Program-made: the position numbers and the translations under genes
In this document: piece after piece, positions 1 to 7,862 of the stretch
Position numbering within the stretch: position 1 is the first letter of the stretch
How the letters are laid out: each line of letters starts with the position of its first letter
Assembly: GCF_000832125.1 (NCBI RefSeq)
Contig: NZ_JPRK01000005.1
Coordinates: forward strand, 186,001-250,000
Reading direction: 5' to 3'
DNA from: Flavobacterium hibernum
GTDB lineage: Bacteria; Bacteroidota; Bacteroidia; Flavobacteriales; Flavobacteriaceae
DNA: 64,000 bases
The notes under the pieces: model-generated
What the model was told of the DNA's origin: nothing
Database searches by the model: none
Seen by the model: the letters and a program-made list of their open reading frames with translations, nothing else

Positions 1-605
1 CCTCCAACAGAATCCATAAAACCTCCAAAACCAGCTAAAATCCCTAATTTTTTTGTTTTCTTTTTTACAACGGTTTTTTTCAAGGCTTTTTTAATAATTA
101 CAACTGCCAAAATAATCATGTAAACCGCAATAAATGGTTTTATAATATCTCCACTAATTACATCTGAAAGTAAATAAGCTCCTGTTATCGAACCTAAAAC
201 TCCCGGAATCAATAAGTGTTTTACCAACTTCTTATTGATGTTTCCAAAGCGATGATGCGAAAGCGCCGATGCTCCAGTTGTAAACATTTCCGACACGTGA
301 ACTGCTGTACTGCTAACAACGGGCGGAACTCCATAAGCTAATAAAAATGATGTTGATGTTGCGCCATAACCCATTCCAAGTGTTCCATCAACCAATTGCG
401 CAAAAACACCAATAGCAAAAAAAACTGCAAAATTCTGATCAAATCCATTCACAAATCCATCTACCGAAAACTCTGTGTAATGATTGTATACTAATGTTGA
501 TAATAAACCTACAAGCAAAACAACAGGTACTATAACCCATAACTTGTTTTTTATTGATGCATCTGTTCTAACATCATAACTGTTTATTTTTAATTCATTC
601 TCCAT
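1..605 (-). CDS. Sulfite exporter TauE/SafE family permease, C-terminus cut by window edge
   Basis: Translating the minus strand from the ATG at 603-605 gives about 201 codons of an integral membrane protein that runs off the left edge. It has a first transmembrane segment near residues 23-40 and a run containing LVDGTLGMGYGATSTSFLL, the Gly-rich loop typical of the TauE/SafE (TSUP) family. These permeases move sulfite, sulfonates or other organic anions across the inner membrane; the substrate cannot be read from sequence. It is divergent from a second TSUP gene starting at 919. The palindrome at 633-657 sits in its presumed promoter, beside the -7-like sequence at 628-636. Its nearness to an Rrf2 gene and methionine genes suggests a role in sulfur assimilation, which is inference. 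Confidence 0.88.
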   Translation of the reverse strand, partial: MENELKINSYDVRTDASIKNKLWVIVPVVLLVGLLSTLVYNHYTEFSVDGFVNGFDQNFAVFFAIGVFAQLVDGTLGMGYGATSTSFLLAYGVPPVVSSTAVHVSEMFTTGASALSHHRFGNINKKLVKHLLIPGVLGSITGAYLLSDVISGDIIKPFIAVYMIILAVVIIKKALKKTVVKKKTKKLGILAGFGGFMDSVG

Positions 606-632
606 ACTTCTGGATTGCTTTGACTTGCAAAA

Positions 633-657
633 TCTATTACCCTATCGGGTTAATAGA
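633..657. promoter_or_regulatory. Inverted-repeat operator candidate with GATAGGGTA core
   Basis: The arms TCTATTA-CCC and GGG-TTAATAGA form a near-perfect palindrome around TATC. On the minus strand it contains GATAGGGTA, also present at about 13,091-13,099 and 16,396-16,404. It lies 28 bases upstream of the first TauE/SafE gene, just upstream of a -7-like box. A binding site for the Rrf2 protein encoded at 1786-2196 is the natural guess, but this is untested. Confidence 0.5.
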
Positions 658-918
658 TTACTATGCAAAATTAATACTTATTTCTAAATATCAAAACATT
701 ATTTAATTTTTTTACAACTCTAGTTCTCTTTGCATTAAGCAAGTAGCAACTCTTTGTACTTTAACAAAAATGACTTCTTAAGTTAAAAACTGTACTACCC
801 TGTATTGCAACCAAATAAACAAGTAATGATATTCGTTTACAAATATAACATTTTAAAGTCTACCATATCTATAGGATAATTATAAAATTGTTTTTATTTT
901 TACCGCAAAATTTTATTC

Positions 919-1701
919 ATGGATTTTCAAATAGGTCTTGTAATTGCAGGTTTGGTTGTAGGTTTTGTAGTTGGATTAACCGGCGTTGGAGGCGGCTCTT
1001 TAATGACTCCTATTTTATTGTGGTTTGGTATTCCTCCAACAACAGCTGTTGGCACCGATTTACTGTATGCAGCTTTTACAAAAATGGGAGGCGTATTTGT
1101 ACATCATAAAAAAGGAAATATTAATTGGAAGATTACAGGATGGCTAACTTTAGGAAGTGTTCCTGCCGCTTTGCTGACTTTATGGATCTTAAATAGCATT
1201 AAAACGGATATTTCGACTATTAATGCCGTAATAAAATATAGTTTAGGCTGGGCCTTGCTTTTTACTTCGGTTGCTATTTTATTTAAAAAAAGACTATTAG
1301 CATTATCTCAGAAACATGCAGGAGACAGATTTCATAATGAAAGTCATACTCAAAACATGCTTACTATTGGAATTGGTGTTTTACTTGGTGCAACTGTTAC
1401 GTTAACATCTATTGGAGCTGGAGCACTAGGAACAGTTACTTTATTTTTCTTATATCCGCTTTTGCCAACACCTCGTTTGGTTGGAACCGAAATTGCTCAT
1501 GCTGTTCCGTTAACACTGGTTGCAGGAATTGGGCATGCTTCTATGGGTAATTTAGATTTGCTTTTATTAGGTCAATTATTATTAGGGTCTCTTCCCGGAA
1601 TTTATATCGGAAGTATGTTAAGCGGAAAAGTTCCTGATTTACTTCTTAGAAACGCTATCGCCGTAATGTTATTTATGGTGGGATATAAACTTATTTTTTA
1701 G
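919..1701 (+). CDS. Sulfite exporter TauE/SafE family permease (second copy)
   Basis: A 260-residue polytopic membrane protein of the TSUP family, a usual length for single-domain members. The N-terminus reads FVVGLTGVGGGSLMTPIL, the conserved glycine-rich loop, and a second repeat near residues 160-180 (SIGAGALGTVTL) gives the two-fold pseudo-symmetry of the family. It likely exports or imports a small sulfur oxyanion or related organic anion at the inner membrane. It is divergent from another TSUP gene and convergent with the Rrf2 regulator, with a strong bidirectional terminator between. The ATG at 919 is chosen because it opens directly into the first membrane segment. The two permeases differ in length and sequence, so they are paralogues and not a recent duplication. 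Confidence 0.9.
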   Translation: MDFQIGLVIAGLVVGFVVGLTGVGGGSLMTPILLWFGIPPTTAVGTDLLYAAFTKMGGVFVHHKKGNINWKITGWLTLGSVPAALLTLWILNSIKTDISTINAVIKYSLGWALLFTSVAILFKKRLLALSQKHAGDRFHNESHTQNMLTIGIGVLLGATVTLTSIGAGALGTVTLFFLYPLLPTPRLVGTEIAHAVPLTLVAGIGHASMGNLDLLLLGQLLLGSLPGIYIGSMLSGKVPDLLLRNAIAVMLFMVGYKLIF

Positions 1702-1726
1702 TAAGATGTCACTTTTAAAAATGCAA

Positions 1727-1762
1727 AAGACCATTTCAGATTTAACGAAATGGTCTTTTTTT
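1727..1762. terminator. Bidirectional intrinsic terminator
   Basis: An 11-bp perfect stem (AAGACCATTTC / GAAATGGTCTT) with a 9-base loop and T-rich flank lies between the convergent permease and Rrf2 genes. It probably serves both. Confidence 0.85.
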
Positions 1763-1785
1763 ATTTTGATTAGAAACAGGATTGA

Positions 1786-2196
1786 TTAAAATGCAATATC
1801 TGCTAACGAATTACTTTCTAATATTTTTAGTGTATTATCTCTAACCTCGGTCATTAATCGTCTTGCTGCACAAGTAGATTCGTCATCGCAATCGTCGCAT
1901 TTTTCATAAAAGTTATGACTCGCACAAGGAAGCAATGCAATTGGACCTTCGAGAATACGGTACACTTTTGCCATACTAATATCTTTAGGATCTTTTATAA
2001 GGTAATAACCTCCGCCTTTTCCTTTTTTAGCACCAAGAAAACCTGAATTTCTAAGAAGCAATAAAATACTTTCCAGAAATTTAATCGAAATATGTTCGCT
2101 TTTAGCAATTTCAGCAATTTGTACTGGTTCGTTATTTTCGCGTCTGGCTAAGTATGTTAAAGCTTTAATTCCGTATTTTGTTTTCTTTGAAAGCAT
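1786..2196 (-). CDS. Rrf2 family transcriptional regulator (IscR/CymR-like)
   Basis: A 136-residue Rrf2 winged-helix protein. The N-terminus (residues 1-60) is the HTH domain, followed by the wing GAKKGKGGGYYL at about 55-66, characteristic of the family. Four cysteines lie at 91, 100, 103 and 109; E. coli IscR uses three cysteines in this zone to hold an iron-sulfur cluster, but the spacing here differs, so cluster binding is possible and unproven. Related Rrf2 proteins such as CymR control sulfur assimilation. Its position beside two TauE/SafE permeases and a methionine gene block makes a sulfur-responsive regulator the best guess. A palindrome TACTAAATTAGTA (2332-2344) upstream resembles one half of the GATAGGGTA motif sites and may allow autoregulation. 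Confidence 0.9.
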   Translation of the reverse strand: MLSKKTKYGIKALTYLARRENNEPVQIAEIAKSEHISIKFLESILLLLRNSGFLGAKKGKGGGYYLIKDPKDISMAKVYRILEGPIALLPCASHNFYEKCDDCDDESTCAARRLMTEVRDNTLKILESNSLADIAF

Positions 2197-2331
2197 TTCT
2201 ATATTTTAGTTTGTAACTGTAAATTTTAGTTTCGAGATTACCCGAAAATACCAAAACAAACAATATCCATATTTTTCTGCAACAAAAATAAACTTTTTAA
2301 ATGAGATTATAACAGGTTCAATCTTATATTC

Positions 2332-2344
2332 TACTAAATTAGTA
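2332..2344. promoter_or_regulatory. Possible autoregulatory half-site upstream of rrf2
   Basis: TACTAAATTAGTA is a near-palindrome about 135 bases upstream of the Rrf2 start. Its first nine bases match the left part of the motif at 16,394-16,414 read on the minus strand. The match is short and could be chance in such AT-rich DNA. Confidence 0.2.
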
Positions 2345-2375
2345 TAGTTTAACACTGTTGTTTCCAAAACTTCAA

Positions 2376-2915
2376 TTAAACTATGCTCTCAATATCCTTT
2401 TTTAAGATTGAATTACAAATTATAGCCGCATTATTATTGTCTAAATACAATTGATGATTACAATTCTTAAGAGTTTCATTTGAAATATTTAAATCTAAAA
2501 ACCATTGTAAATCAGGTTTGTTTGTATCATTTTCTCCAAAATACAATTGTATAAAACAATTTGGAGATTCTATTTCATATCTTAATCTTGTAGAGGAAAT
2601 AGCAAACAAACAATTCGTTTTTAATCCTAACAATGAAGCTTTCCAGCCAATTGTTCCTCCAATACTAAATCCTAAAACTATTACTTTACCAAGTTCTAAT
2701 TCCGGCAATTTCGCAACAGCTTTATCGATTCCTCCAGCAATAAATTGATTATGAATTTCAGATTCTGAAAGGTTAGAAGCATCAATATTAGCCAATTCCA
2801 GAACATCATAATATTGAATCTCAAATTTAGATTCTAATATATCTACATAGTACTTTACCCATTTGGGATTTTCTCCTCCAAATAAGTCCGATAAAATAAG
2901 TAATTTGGGCTTCAT
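2376..2915 (-). CDS. Small alpha/beta-hydrolase-like protein
   Basis: 179 residues. The segment VIVLGFSIGGTIGWKA at about 78-93 is a nucleophile elbow (G-F-S-I-G) of the alpha/beta-hydrolase fold. An Asp within FGENDTNKPD and a His in CNHQLYLD near the C-terminus could complete a triad. There is no signal peptide, so it is probably cytoplasmic. Length is short for the fold (usually 220-300), suggesting a minimal or dienelactone-hydrolase-like core. Substrate is unknown. It lies downstream of the RDD protein with a gap of about 40 bases and may be co-transcribed with it. Confidence 0.7.
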   Translation of the reverse strand: MKPKLLILSDLFGGENPKWVKYYVDILESKFEIQYYDVLELANIDASNLSESEIHNQFIAGGIDKAVAKLPELELGKVIVLGFSIGGTIGWKASLLGLKTNCLFAISSTRLRYEIESPNCFIQLYFGENDTNKPDLQWFLDLNISNETLKNCNHQLYLDNNNAAIICNSILKKDIESIV

Positions 2916-2955
2916 AAGAGATAAAGAATAAGAGTCAGATTAAAAAATGATGTAG

Positions 2956-3474
2956 TTATTTTTCTTCATTTACTCCTATTAAATCAAATTCATTAAAGAT
3001 TTTTATGCCTTCTTCTAAAGCTTGTTTATCTACTACATAAGTATTTGAAATTGAATCGTGCCAACCTCCTGTTCTTGAACTTCCTAAAAAAGATAATGCT
3101 TCAAAAGGAATAAGGCGACATAACGTTCTTTTAAATATAGTTCCAAAACTAGGCTTCAAACCATTTACATCTACAACTACAGTTCCTGTAATAAATTTAC
3201 CTAAGGATCTTCCAAATAAGCCTTCAGTGAAGAGATAATATCCTATACTTAATACAACACTTACAAAATACCAGGTAACATTCCCCGCATTATAAACCCA
3301 TATTCCAAATCCTGTTAAACCAATAGAATCTAACAAACCTATAACAGTTGGTAAGGAAAGTCCAAATCCATATGAAAAAGCATACGTAAAAGCATAATCT
3401 ACCAGATAATTTAAGAAGCGTTTTCCGCTAGAAGCTAATATTTCTTCGTCTAGGATATAAAGTGGTTTGCTCAT
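2956..3474 (-). CDS. RDD family membrane protein
   Basis: An RDD-domain protein of about 172 residues with hydrophobic segments near the N-terminus and the middle, and the signature GRSLGKFITGTVVVD followed by a conserved Arg-rich turn (FKRTLCRLIPFEALSFL) and the GGWHDSISNTYVV ending typical of the family. The start at 3474 (MSKPLYILDEE) is preferred; a longer frame to 3510 adds twelve residues of no recognisable character. RDD proteins are inner-membrane proteins, some implicated in ion exchange, but no function is assigned here. The neighbours (hydrolase, MetZ) give no clear clue. Confidence 0.8.
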   Translation of the reverse strand: MSKPLYILDEEILASSGKRFLNYLVDYAFTYAFSYGFGLSLPTVIGLLDSIGLTGFGIWVYNAGNVTWYFVSVVLSIGYYLFTEGLFGRSLGKFITGTVVVDVNGLKPSFGTIFKRTLCRLIPFEALSFLGSSRTGGWHDSISNTYVVDKQALEEGIKIFNEFDLIGVNEEK

Positions 3475-3548
3475 ATTTTGGATTTGGTTATTTAGTAATT
3501 TGTGATACATCTTTTAACAAAAATATATTTTTTACTGAGACAACGACC

Positions 3549-3601
3549 AAAAAAAATGACGATTTTTAACCGTAATAATTTTACAGTTAAAAATCGTCAT
3601 T
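3549..3601 (-). terminator. Intrinsic terminator of the metX-metL-osmC-metZ operon
   Basis: A 16-bp perfect stem (3555-3570 with 3586-3601) and a 15-base loop, followed on the minus strand by a run of T. It lies just past the 3' end of the metZ-like gene and marks the end of the methionine operon. Confidence 0.88.
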
Positions 3602-3646
3602 ATATAATTATGAACCGGATAAAATCTAATATCAGAAATCTAAAAT

Positions 3647-4819
3647 TTAATCCAGCGCTTGCTTTAAATCTGCAATTACATCTGCAACGGTTTCTAAACC
3701 TACAGAAACACGAACCAAGCCTTGTGTAATTCCAACTGCTAATTGATCTTCTTCAGATAATTTACTGTGAGTTGTAGAAGCCGGATGTGTTACAATAGTT
3801 TTTACGTCTCCAATATTTGCCGAAAGTGAACACAGTTTAATTTTATCCAAAAATTGTCTTCCTGCTTCAAGACCGCCTTTAATTTCGATTGCGATAATAT
3901 TACCGCCTAAAAGCATTTGTTTTTTGGCAATTTCATATTTTGGATGCGATTTTAAAAACGGATATTTCACGCTATTTACATTCGGATGGCTTTCTAAAAA
4001 TTCAGCTACTTTTAAAGCATTTTCGCAATGTTTATCTACACGAACTGCCAAAGTCTCTAAACTTTTAGACAATACCCACGCATTAAATGGCGACATTGCC
4101 GGTCCTGTATTTCTTGAAAACAAGTATATCTTACGAATCAACTCGGCATCTCCAACTGCAACTCCTCCTAAAACACGACCTTGACCGTCTATTAATTTTG
4201 TTGCTGAATGCACTACTAAATGTGCTCCATATTTTATTGGCTGTTGAATGTATGGTGTTGCAAAACAGTTATCAATTATTAAAATCAGATTGTGTTTTTT
4301 TGCAATTTGCCCCAACAATTCTAAGTCAACTACATCTACACCAGGATTTGTAGGTGTTTCAGCATATAAGATTTTAGTATTTGGCTTAATAAAACCTTCT
4401 ATTGTTTCAGGTTTATTAATATCAAAATAAGTTGTTTCAATATTCCATTTTGGAAAATACGTCATAAACAATGCATGAGTCGATCCAAAAACACTTCCGG
4501 CAGAAACGATGTGATCACCTGATTCTAACAATCCTGCAAAACAAGAATAAATAGCAGCCATTCCTGTTGCAAAAGCATATCCAGCTTCTGCACCTTCCAT
4601 AGCGCAAACTTTATCTACAAACTCTGTTGTGTTTGGATTACTAAAACGCGAATAAATATTGCGTACTTTCTCTTCCGTAAATGATGCTCTCATATCCTCT
4701 GCATCATCAAATACAAAACTTGATGATAAATACAAAGGTGTAGAATGTTCCTGAAATTGTGATTTTTCTAAATGTGTGCGTATGGCTTGGGTTTCAAAAC
4801 CAAATTCTTGTTCGTTCAT
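3647..4819 (-). CDS. metZ: O-acylhomoserine sulfhydrylase (MetZ-like, PLP-dependent)
   Basis: 390 residues of the Cys/Met metabolism PLP enzyme family. The cofactor lysine is in HSATKLIDGQGRVLGG; the DGQGR sequence after the lysine is typical of MetZ-type O-succinylhomoserine sulfhydrylases more than of cystathionine gamma-synthases. PLP-phosphate and substrate residues appear in SRFSNPNTTEF, FATGMAAIYS and the C-terminal THPASTTHSKL. It would make homocysteine from an O-acylhomoserine and sulfide. Because metX two genes upstream makes O-acetylhomoserine, that is the likely in vivo substrate. Last gene of the operon, followed by a strong terminator. The exact choice between MetZ and MetB cannot be settled by eye. 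Confidence 0.85.
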   Translation of the reverse strand: MNEQEFGFETQAIRTHLEKSQFQEHSTPLYLSSSFVFDDAEDMRASFTEEKVRNIYSRFSNPNTTEFVDKVCAMEGAEAGYAFATGMAAIYSCFAGLLESGDHIVSAGSVFGSTHALFMTYFPKWNIETTYFDINKPETIEGFIKPNTKILYAETPTNPGVDVVDLELLGQIAKKHNLILIIDNCFATPYIQQPIKYGAHLVVHSATKLIDGQGRVLGGVAVGDAELIRKIYLFSRNTGPAMSPFNAWVLSKSLETLAVRVDKHCENALKVAEFLESHPNVNSVKYPFLKSHPKYEIAKKQMLLGGNIIAIEIKGGLEAGRQFLDKIKLCSLSANIGDVKTIVTHPASTTHSKLSEEDQLAVGITQGLVRVSVGLETVADVIADLKQALD

Positions 4820-4951
4820 TTTTTTTGTTTTTAAAAGAGGCTATTTCACAAAGGCTCACAAAGTAAACACTAAGTTTCACGAAATAGTCTTTCATTATTA
4901 ATAGCTAGTCAAAGGAATTATCTAATTCTCAAATTGACTAATTTTCTAATT

Positions 4952-5377
4952 CTATAACTGTTCGTTGTTCAGGACAACTTTATAATTTATTGTTGCTGTT
5001 GGCTCAACTGTTTTGGCAACTGAACAATATTTTTCGAAAGAAAGCTGTGCTGCACGTTGTGCTTTTTCAGGATTAATATCGCCTTCTAAATAAAAAACTA
5101 CATTGATTTCTTTAAAAGGTTTTGCCTCGCCTACTTGTACGCGTTCTCCTTCAACCTCAGCATTAAATGCTGTTATATCCTGACGTTGTTTCTTTAAAAT
5201 CGAAATCATATCAATCGCGCTGCATCCTGCAACTCCCATTAATACTAACTCCATTGGACTTGCACCTAAATCGCTTCCGCCAAATTCGGCTCTGCTATCT
5301 ACATCAACTACATGACCTCTTTCATTTTTAAGTTTAAAATGAAACGCGTCGTTTACTCTGTTTAAAGTTACTTTCAT
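4952..5377 (-). CDS. OsmC/Ohr family protein
   Basis: About 141 residues from MKVTLNRV. The two family cysteines are visible in GVAGCSAIDM and FEKYCSVAKTV, the pair that reduces organic hydroperoxides or related species in OsmC/Ohr proteins. A longer frame to 5428 exists, but its extra 17 residues come from the AATCTAAAATC-type intergenic repeat, so the inner ATG at 5377 is preferred. It lies within the methionine operon between metL and metZ, with a 69-base gap upstream. In this context it may handle reactive sulfur or protect the sulfide-using enzymes, which is inference. Cytoplasmic. Confidence 0.88.
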   Translation of the reverse strand: MKVTLNRVNDAFHFKLKNERGHVVDVDSRAEFGGSDLGASPMELVLMGVAGCSAIDMISILKKQRQDITAFNAEVEGERVQVGEAKPFKEINVVFYLEGDINPEKAQRAAQLSFEKYCSVAKTVEPTATINYKVVLNNEQL

Positions 5378-5446
5378 TGTGTTGTTATTTTTTTGTTTTT
5401 TTGTCGAGCTCAATCTAAAATCTACCATCTAAAATCTTAAATCAAA

Positions 5447-7861
5447 TTACCCTTTATCAGATAATCTCAAAATATCTCCAAAAACTCCTCTCGCTGTTAC
5501 CGCAGAACCTGCACCGGCTCCTTGAATAACGATTGGACGATCCCCGTAAGATTCTGTATAAATTTCGAAGAAAGAATCAGAACCTTTTAATCCGCCTAAA
5601 GCAGTGTCAGATGGTACCGAAACTAATTTTACTTCTAAAATTCCTTTATCATTTTGCAAATCTCCAGACAATTCACCAATATATCTTAATACGTGATTTG
5701 GCTTTTGATCGGCTTTTATTTTCTCGTAAATTGGGTCGAATTCTTTTAGTTTTGTCAGGAAATCAGAAACGTTTCCTTCGCGTAAATGTTCTGGAATTAA
5801 ATTCTGAATGGAGATTTCTTCAAACTCATTTTGCAAATCTAACTCTCTTGCCAAAATCAATAATTTTCTTCCTACATCATTTCCACATAAATCCTCACGC
5901 GGGTCTGGTTCCGTATATCCATTGTCAATTGCTTCTTGCAGAATTTCACTAAACGGAACATCTTTTGCAGAGAAATTATTAAATAAATAACTTAACGTTC
6001 CTGAGAAAACTCCTTTTATTTTAGTGATATTTTCGCCCGAAAGGTGCAATAATTTTATCGTATCAATTAATGGTAATCCGGCACCAACATTGGTTTCGTA
6101 CAAATAATTCTTTTGGTTTTCTGCCAAAGATTTTCTCAATTCTTTATAAAAACCGTAGCTTAATGTATTGGCAACTTTATTAGACGAAATCAAATCGAAA
6201 CTACTTTCAATCAATGAAATATAATTTTCTACGAAAGTGGCACTTGCTGTATTATCGATCGCAATTAAGTTTTCTAAATGATGCTGATTTGCATATGCAA
6301 TTACATCATTGATTGTATATTCCAAGCCTTCTTTCTGGATTTGATTTTTCCAGTCTGAAGTTACGCCATTTTTATTTAAAAGTACTTTCTTAGAATTTGC
6401 AATTGCAAAAACATTTAATTTAATGTCTTTACGTTTTTCGATCGCTGCCGCTGATTCTAAAATTTGGTTGATTAATGTTCCTCCCACTAATCCGTGACCG
6501 AAAATAGCAATGTTGATTTTTTTAGAAACTCCAAAAATCTCTCCGTGAATTACATTTAATGCTTTATTAAGTTCTGATTTTTTAACTACCAAACTCACGT
6601 TTTTACCTGTAACGGTGTTGTTAAATAATATTGGAACTATTTTATTTTTGATTAAAGCGGTGTATGGTTTATGGAAAGTGCTTAAATCCTGTCCAATAAT
6701 CGAAATAACCGAAACATTATCTGTTACTGTGATCTGATTTACATCTTTAGAATAAAAGTCATTTTCGAACTCTTTTTCTAATTCGATCATTGCTGTTGTT
6801 GCTTTATCTGTTGCAACAACCAACCCGATTCCTCTTTCTGAAGAACCTTGCGAAATAATACTCACACTAATATTGTGATCGCCCATTACTTTAAAAATTC
6901 TGGCATCGACACCAGATTTCCCTAATAATCCACGACCTTCAAGATTTACTAAAGATAGATTCTCTAAAACCGAAAGTGTTTTGATTCCTTCTTTTGCAGA
7001 ATCTGAAGTGATTAAGGTTCCGCGATTTTCGTGATTAAATGTATTTAATATACGAAGCGGAATATTTTTTTCTAATAATGGAATTATGGTTTTGGCGTGC
7101 AAGATTGTTGCTCCAAAATTGGCTAATTCGTTTGCTTCGTTAAATGATAAATATTCGATTTTTTTGGCATCGGCTACTAAATCAGGATTTGCAGTATAGA
7201 TTCCGTCAACGTGGGTAAAGTTTTGTAATTCTTCGGCATTTAAATAATTCGCGATTAACGATGCTGTATAATTACTTCCGTTTCTTCCTAAAGTTGTAGT
7301 ATCGTTGTTATTGTTTGAACCAATAAAACCTGTTACGATATTAACAGTTGAACCATTATGTTCTTTAAAATAATTGATAACATTTTTCTTAGAAAGCTGC
7401 TCTAAAGGTTGTGCATCACCAAATTTAGAATCGGTTTTAAGCAATTCTCTTGAGTCAACAAAATTAGCAGGAACACCTTTTTCTTTTAAAATAGCCGTTA
7501 ATAATTTAGCCGAAAGTAACTCACCTTTTGATAAAATTTGATCTTTTATTTTATTGCTATAATCTCCAATTAAACTAACTCCTTCAAAAAGTTTATCTAA
7601 AACATTAAATTCTTCAGACAAATCAACCTGCGGATAATCTGAAATCTGATAGGTTTTAAAATTTTCTAAAAGTGTTTTATAATCGCCGTTTTTAGCAGCA
7701 AGTTTCAAAATATACTCTAACTCATCTGTTGCATTTCCACGTGCCGAAACGACAACTGCAATTTGTTCGCCTTGATTTACTTTATCAGAAATGATTGAAA
7801 CTACTTTATTAAGTCCTTCTCCGTTTGATAGCGATTTGCCTCCAAATTTTAATATTTTCAT
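5447..7861 (-). CDS. metL: Bifunctional aspartokinase / homoserine dehydrogenase with atypical kinase motifs
   Basis: 804 residues, the usual size for ThrA/MetL fusions: aspartokinase at about 1-280, ACT-type regulatory region to about 450, homoserine dehydrogenase from about 452. The dehydrogenase half looks intact: nucleotide loop FGHGLVGGTL, SSNKVANT with the conserved Lys, NVGAGLP, GVFSGTLSYLF, GYTEPDPREDLCG and GAGAGSAVTARG. The kinase half departs from canon: KFGG[T/S]S is KFGGKS (residues 5-10), and GRxGSD is GRNGSN (192-197), losing the Asp that contacts aspartate in E. coli LysC. Starts one base after metX ends and shares its riboswitch-controlled transcript. Whether the kinase works is open; thrA is the alternative name, and metL is chosen from operon context. 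Confidence 0.87.
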   Translation of the reverse strand: MKILKFGGKSLSNGEGLNKVVSIISDKVNQGEQIAVVVSARGNATDELEYILKLAAKNGDYKTLLENFKTYQISDYPQVDLSEEFNVLDKLFEGVSLIGDYSNKIKDQILSKGELLSAKLLTAILKEKGVPANFVDSRELLKTDSKFGDAQPLEQLSKKNVINYFKEHNGSTVNIVTGFIGSNNNNDTTTLGRNGSNYTASLIANYLNAEELQNFTHVDGIYTANPDLVADAKKIEYLSFNEANELANFGATILHAKTIIPLLEKNIPLRILNTFNHENRGTLITSDSAKEGIKTLSVLENLSLVNLEGRGLLGKSGVDARIFKVMGDHNISVSIISQGSSERGIGLVVATDKATTAMIELEKEFENDFYSKDVNQITVTDNVSVISIIGQDLSTFHKPYTALIKNKIVPILFNNTVTGKNVSLVVKKSELNKALNVIHGEIFGVSKKINIAIFGHGLVGGTLINQILESAAAIEKRKDIKLNVFAIANSKKVLLNKNGVTSDWKNQIQKEGLEYTINDVIAYANQHHLENLIAIDNTASATFVENYISLIESSFDLISSNKVANTLSYGFYKELRKSLAENQKNYLYETNVGAGLPLIDTIKLLHLSGENITKIKGVFSGTLSYLFNNFSAKDVPFSEILQEAIDNGYTEPDPREDLCGNDVGRKLLILARELDLQNEFEEISIQNLIPEHLREGNVSDFLTKLKEFDPIYEKIKADQKPNHVLRYIGELSGDLQNDKGILEVKLVSVPSDTALGGLKGSDSFFEIYTESYGDRPIVIQGAGAGSAVTARGVFGDILRLSDKG

Positions 7862-7862
7862 T

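Noticed and set aside
888..1109. Overlapping frame at the start of the second TauE/SafE gene
   Set aside because: It is a shadow in another frame of a clear membrane protein gene.
5378..5428. Longer N-terminus of the OsmC-like protein
   Set aside because: The extra 17 codons come from an AATCTAAAATC repeat and do not resemble any OsmC N-terminus.
5447..7861. Frameshift or pseudogene in metL because of altered kinase motifs
   Set aside because: The frame is open over 804 codons with an intact dehydrogenase half and normal length, so substitution is more likely than decay.
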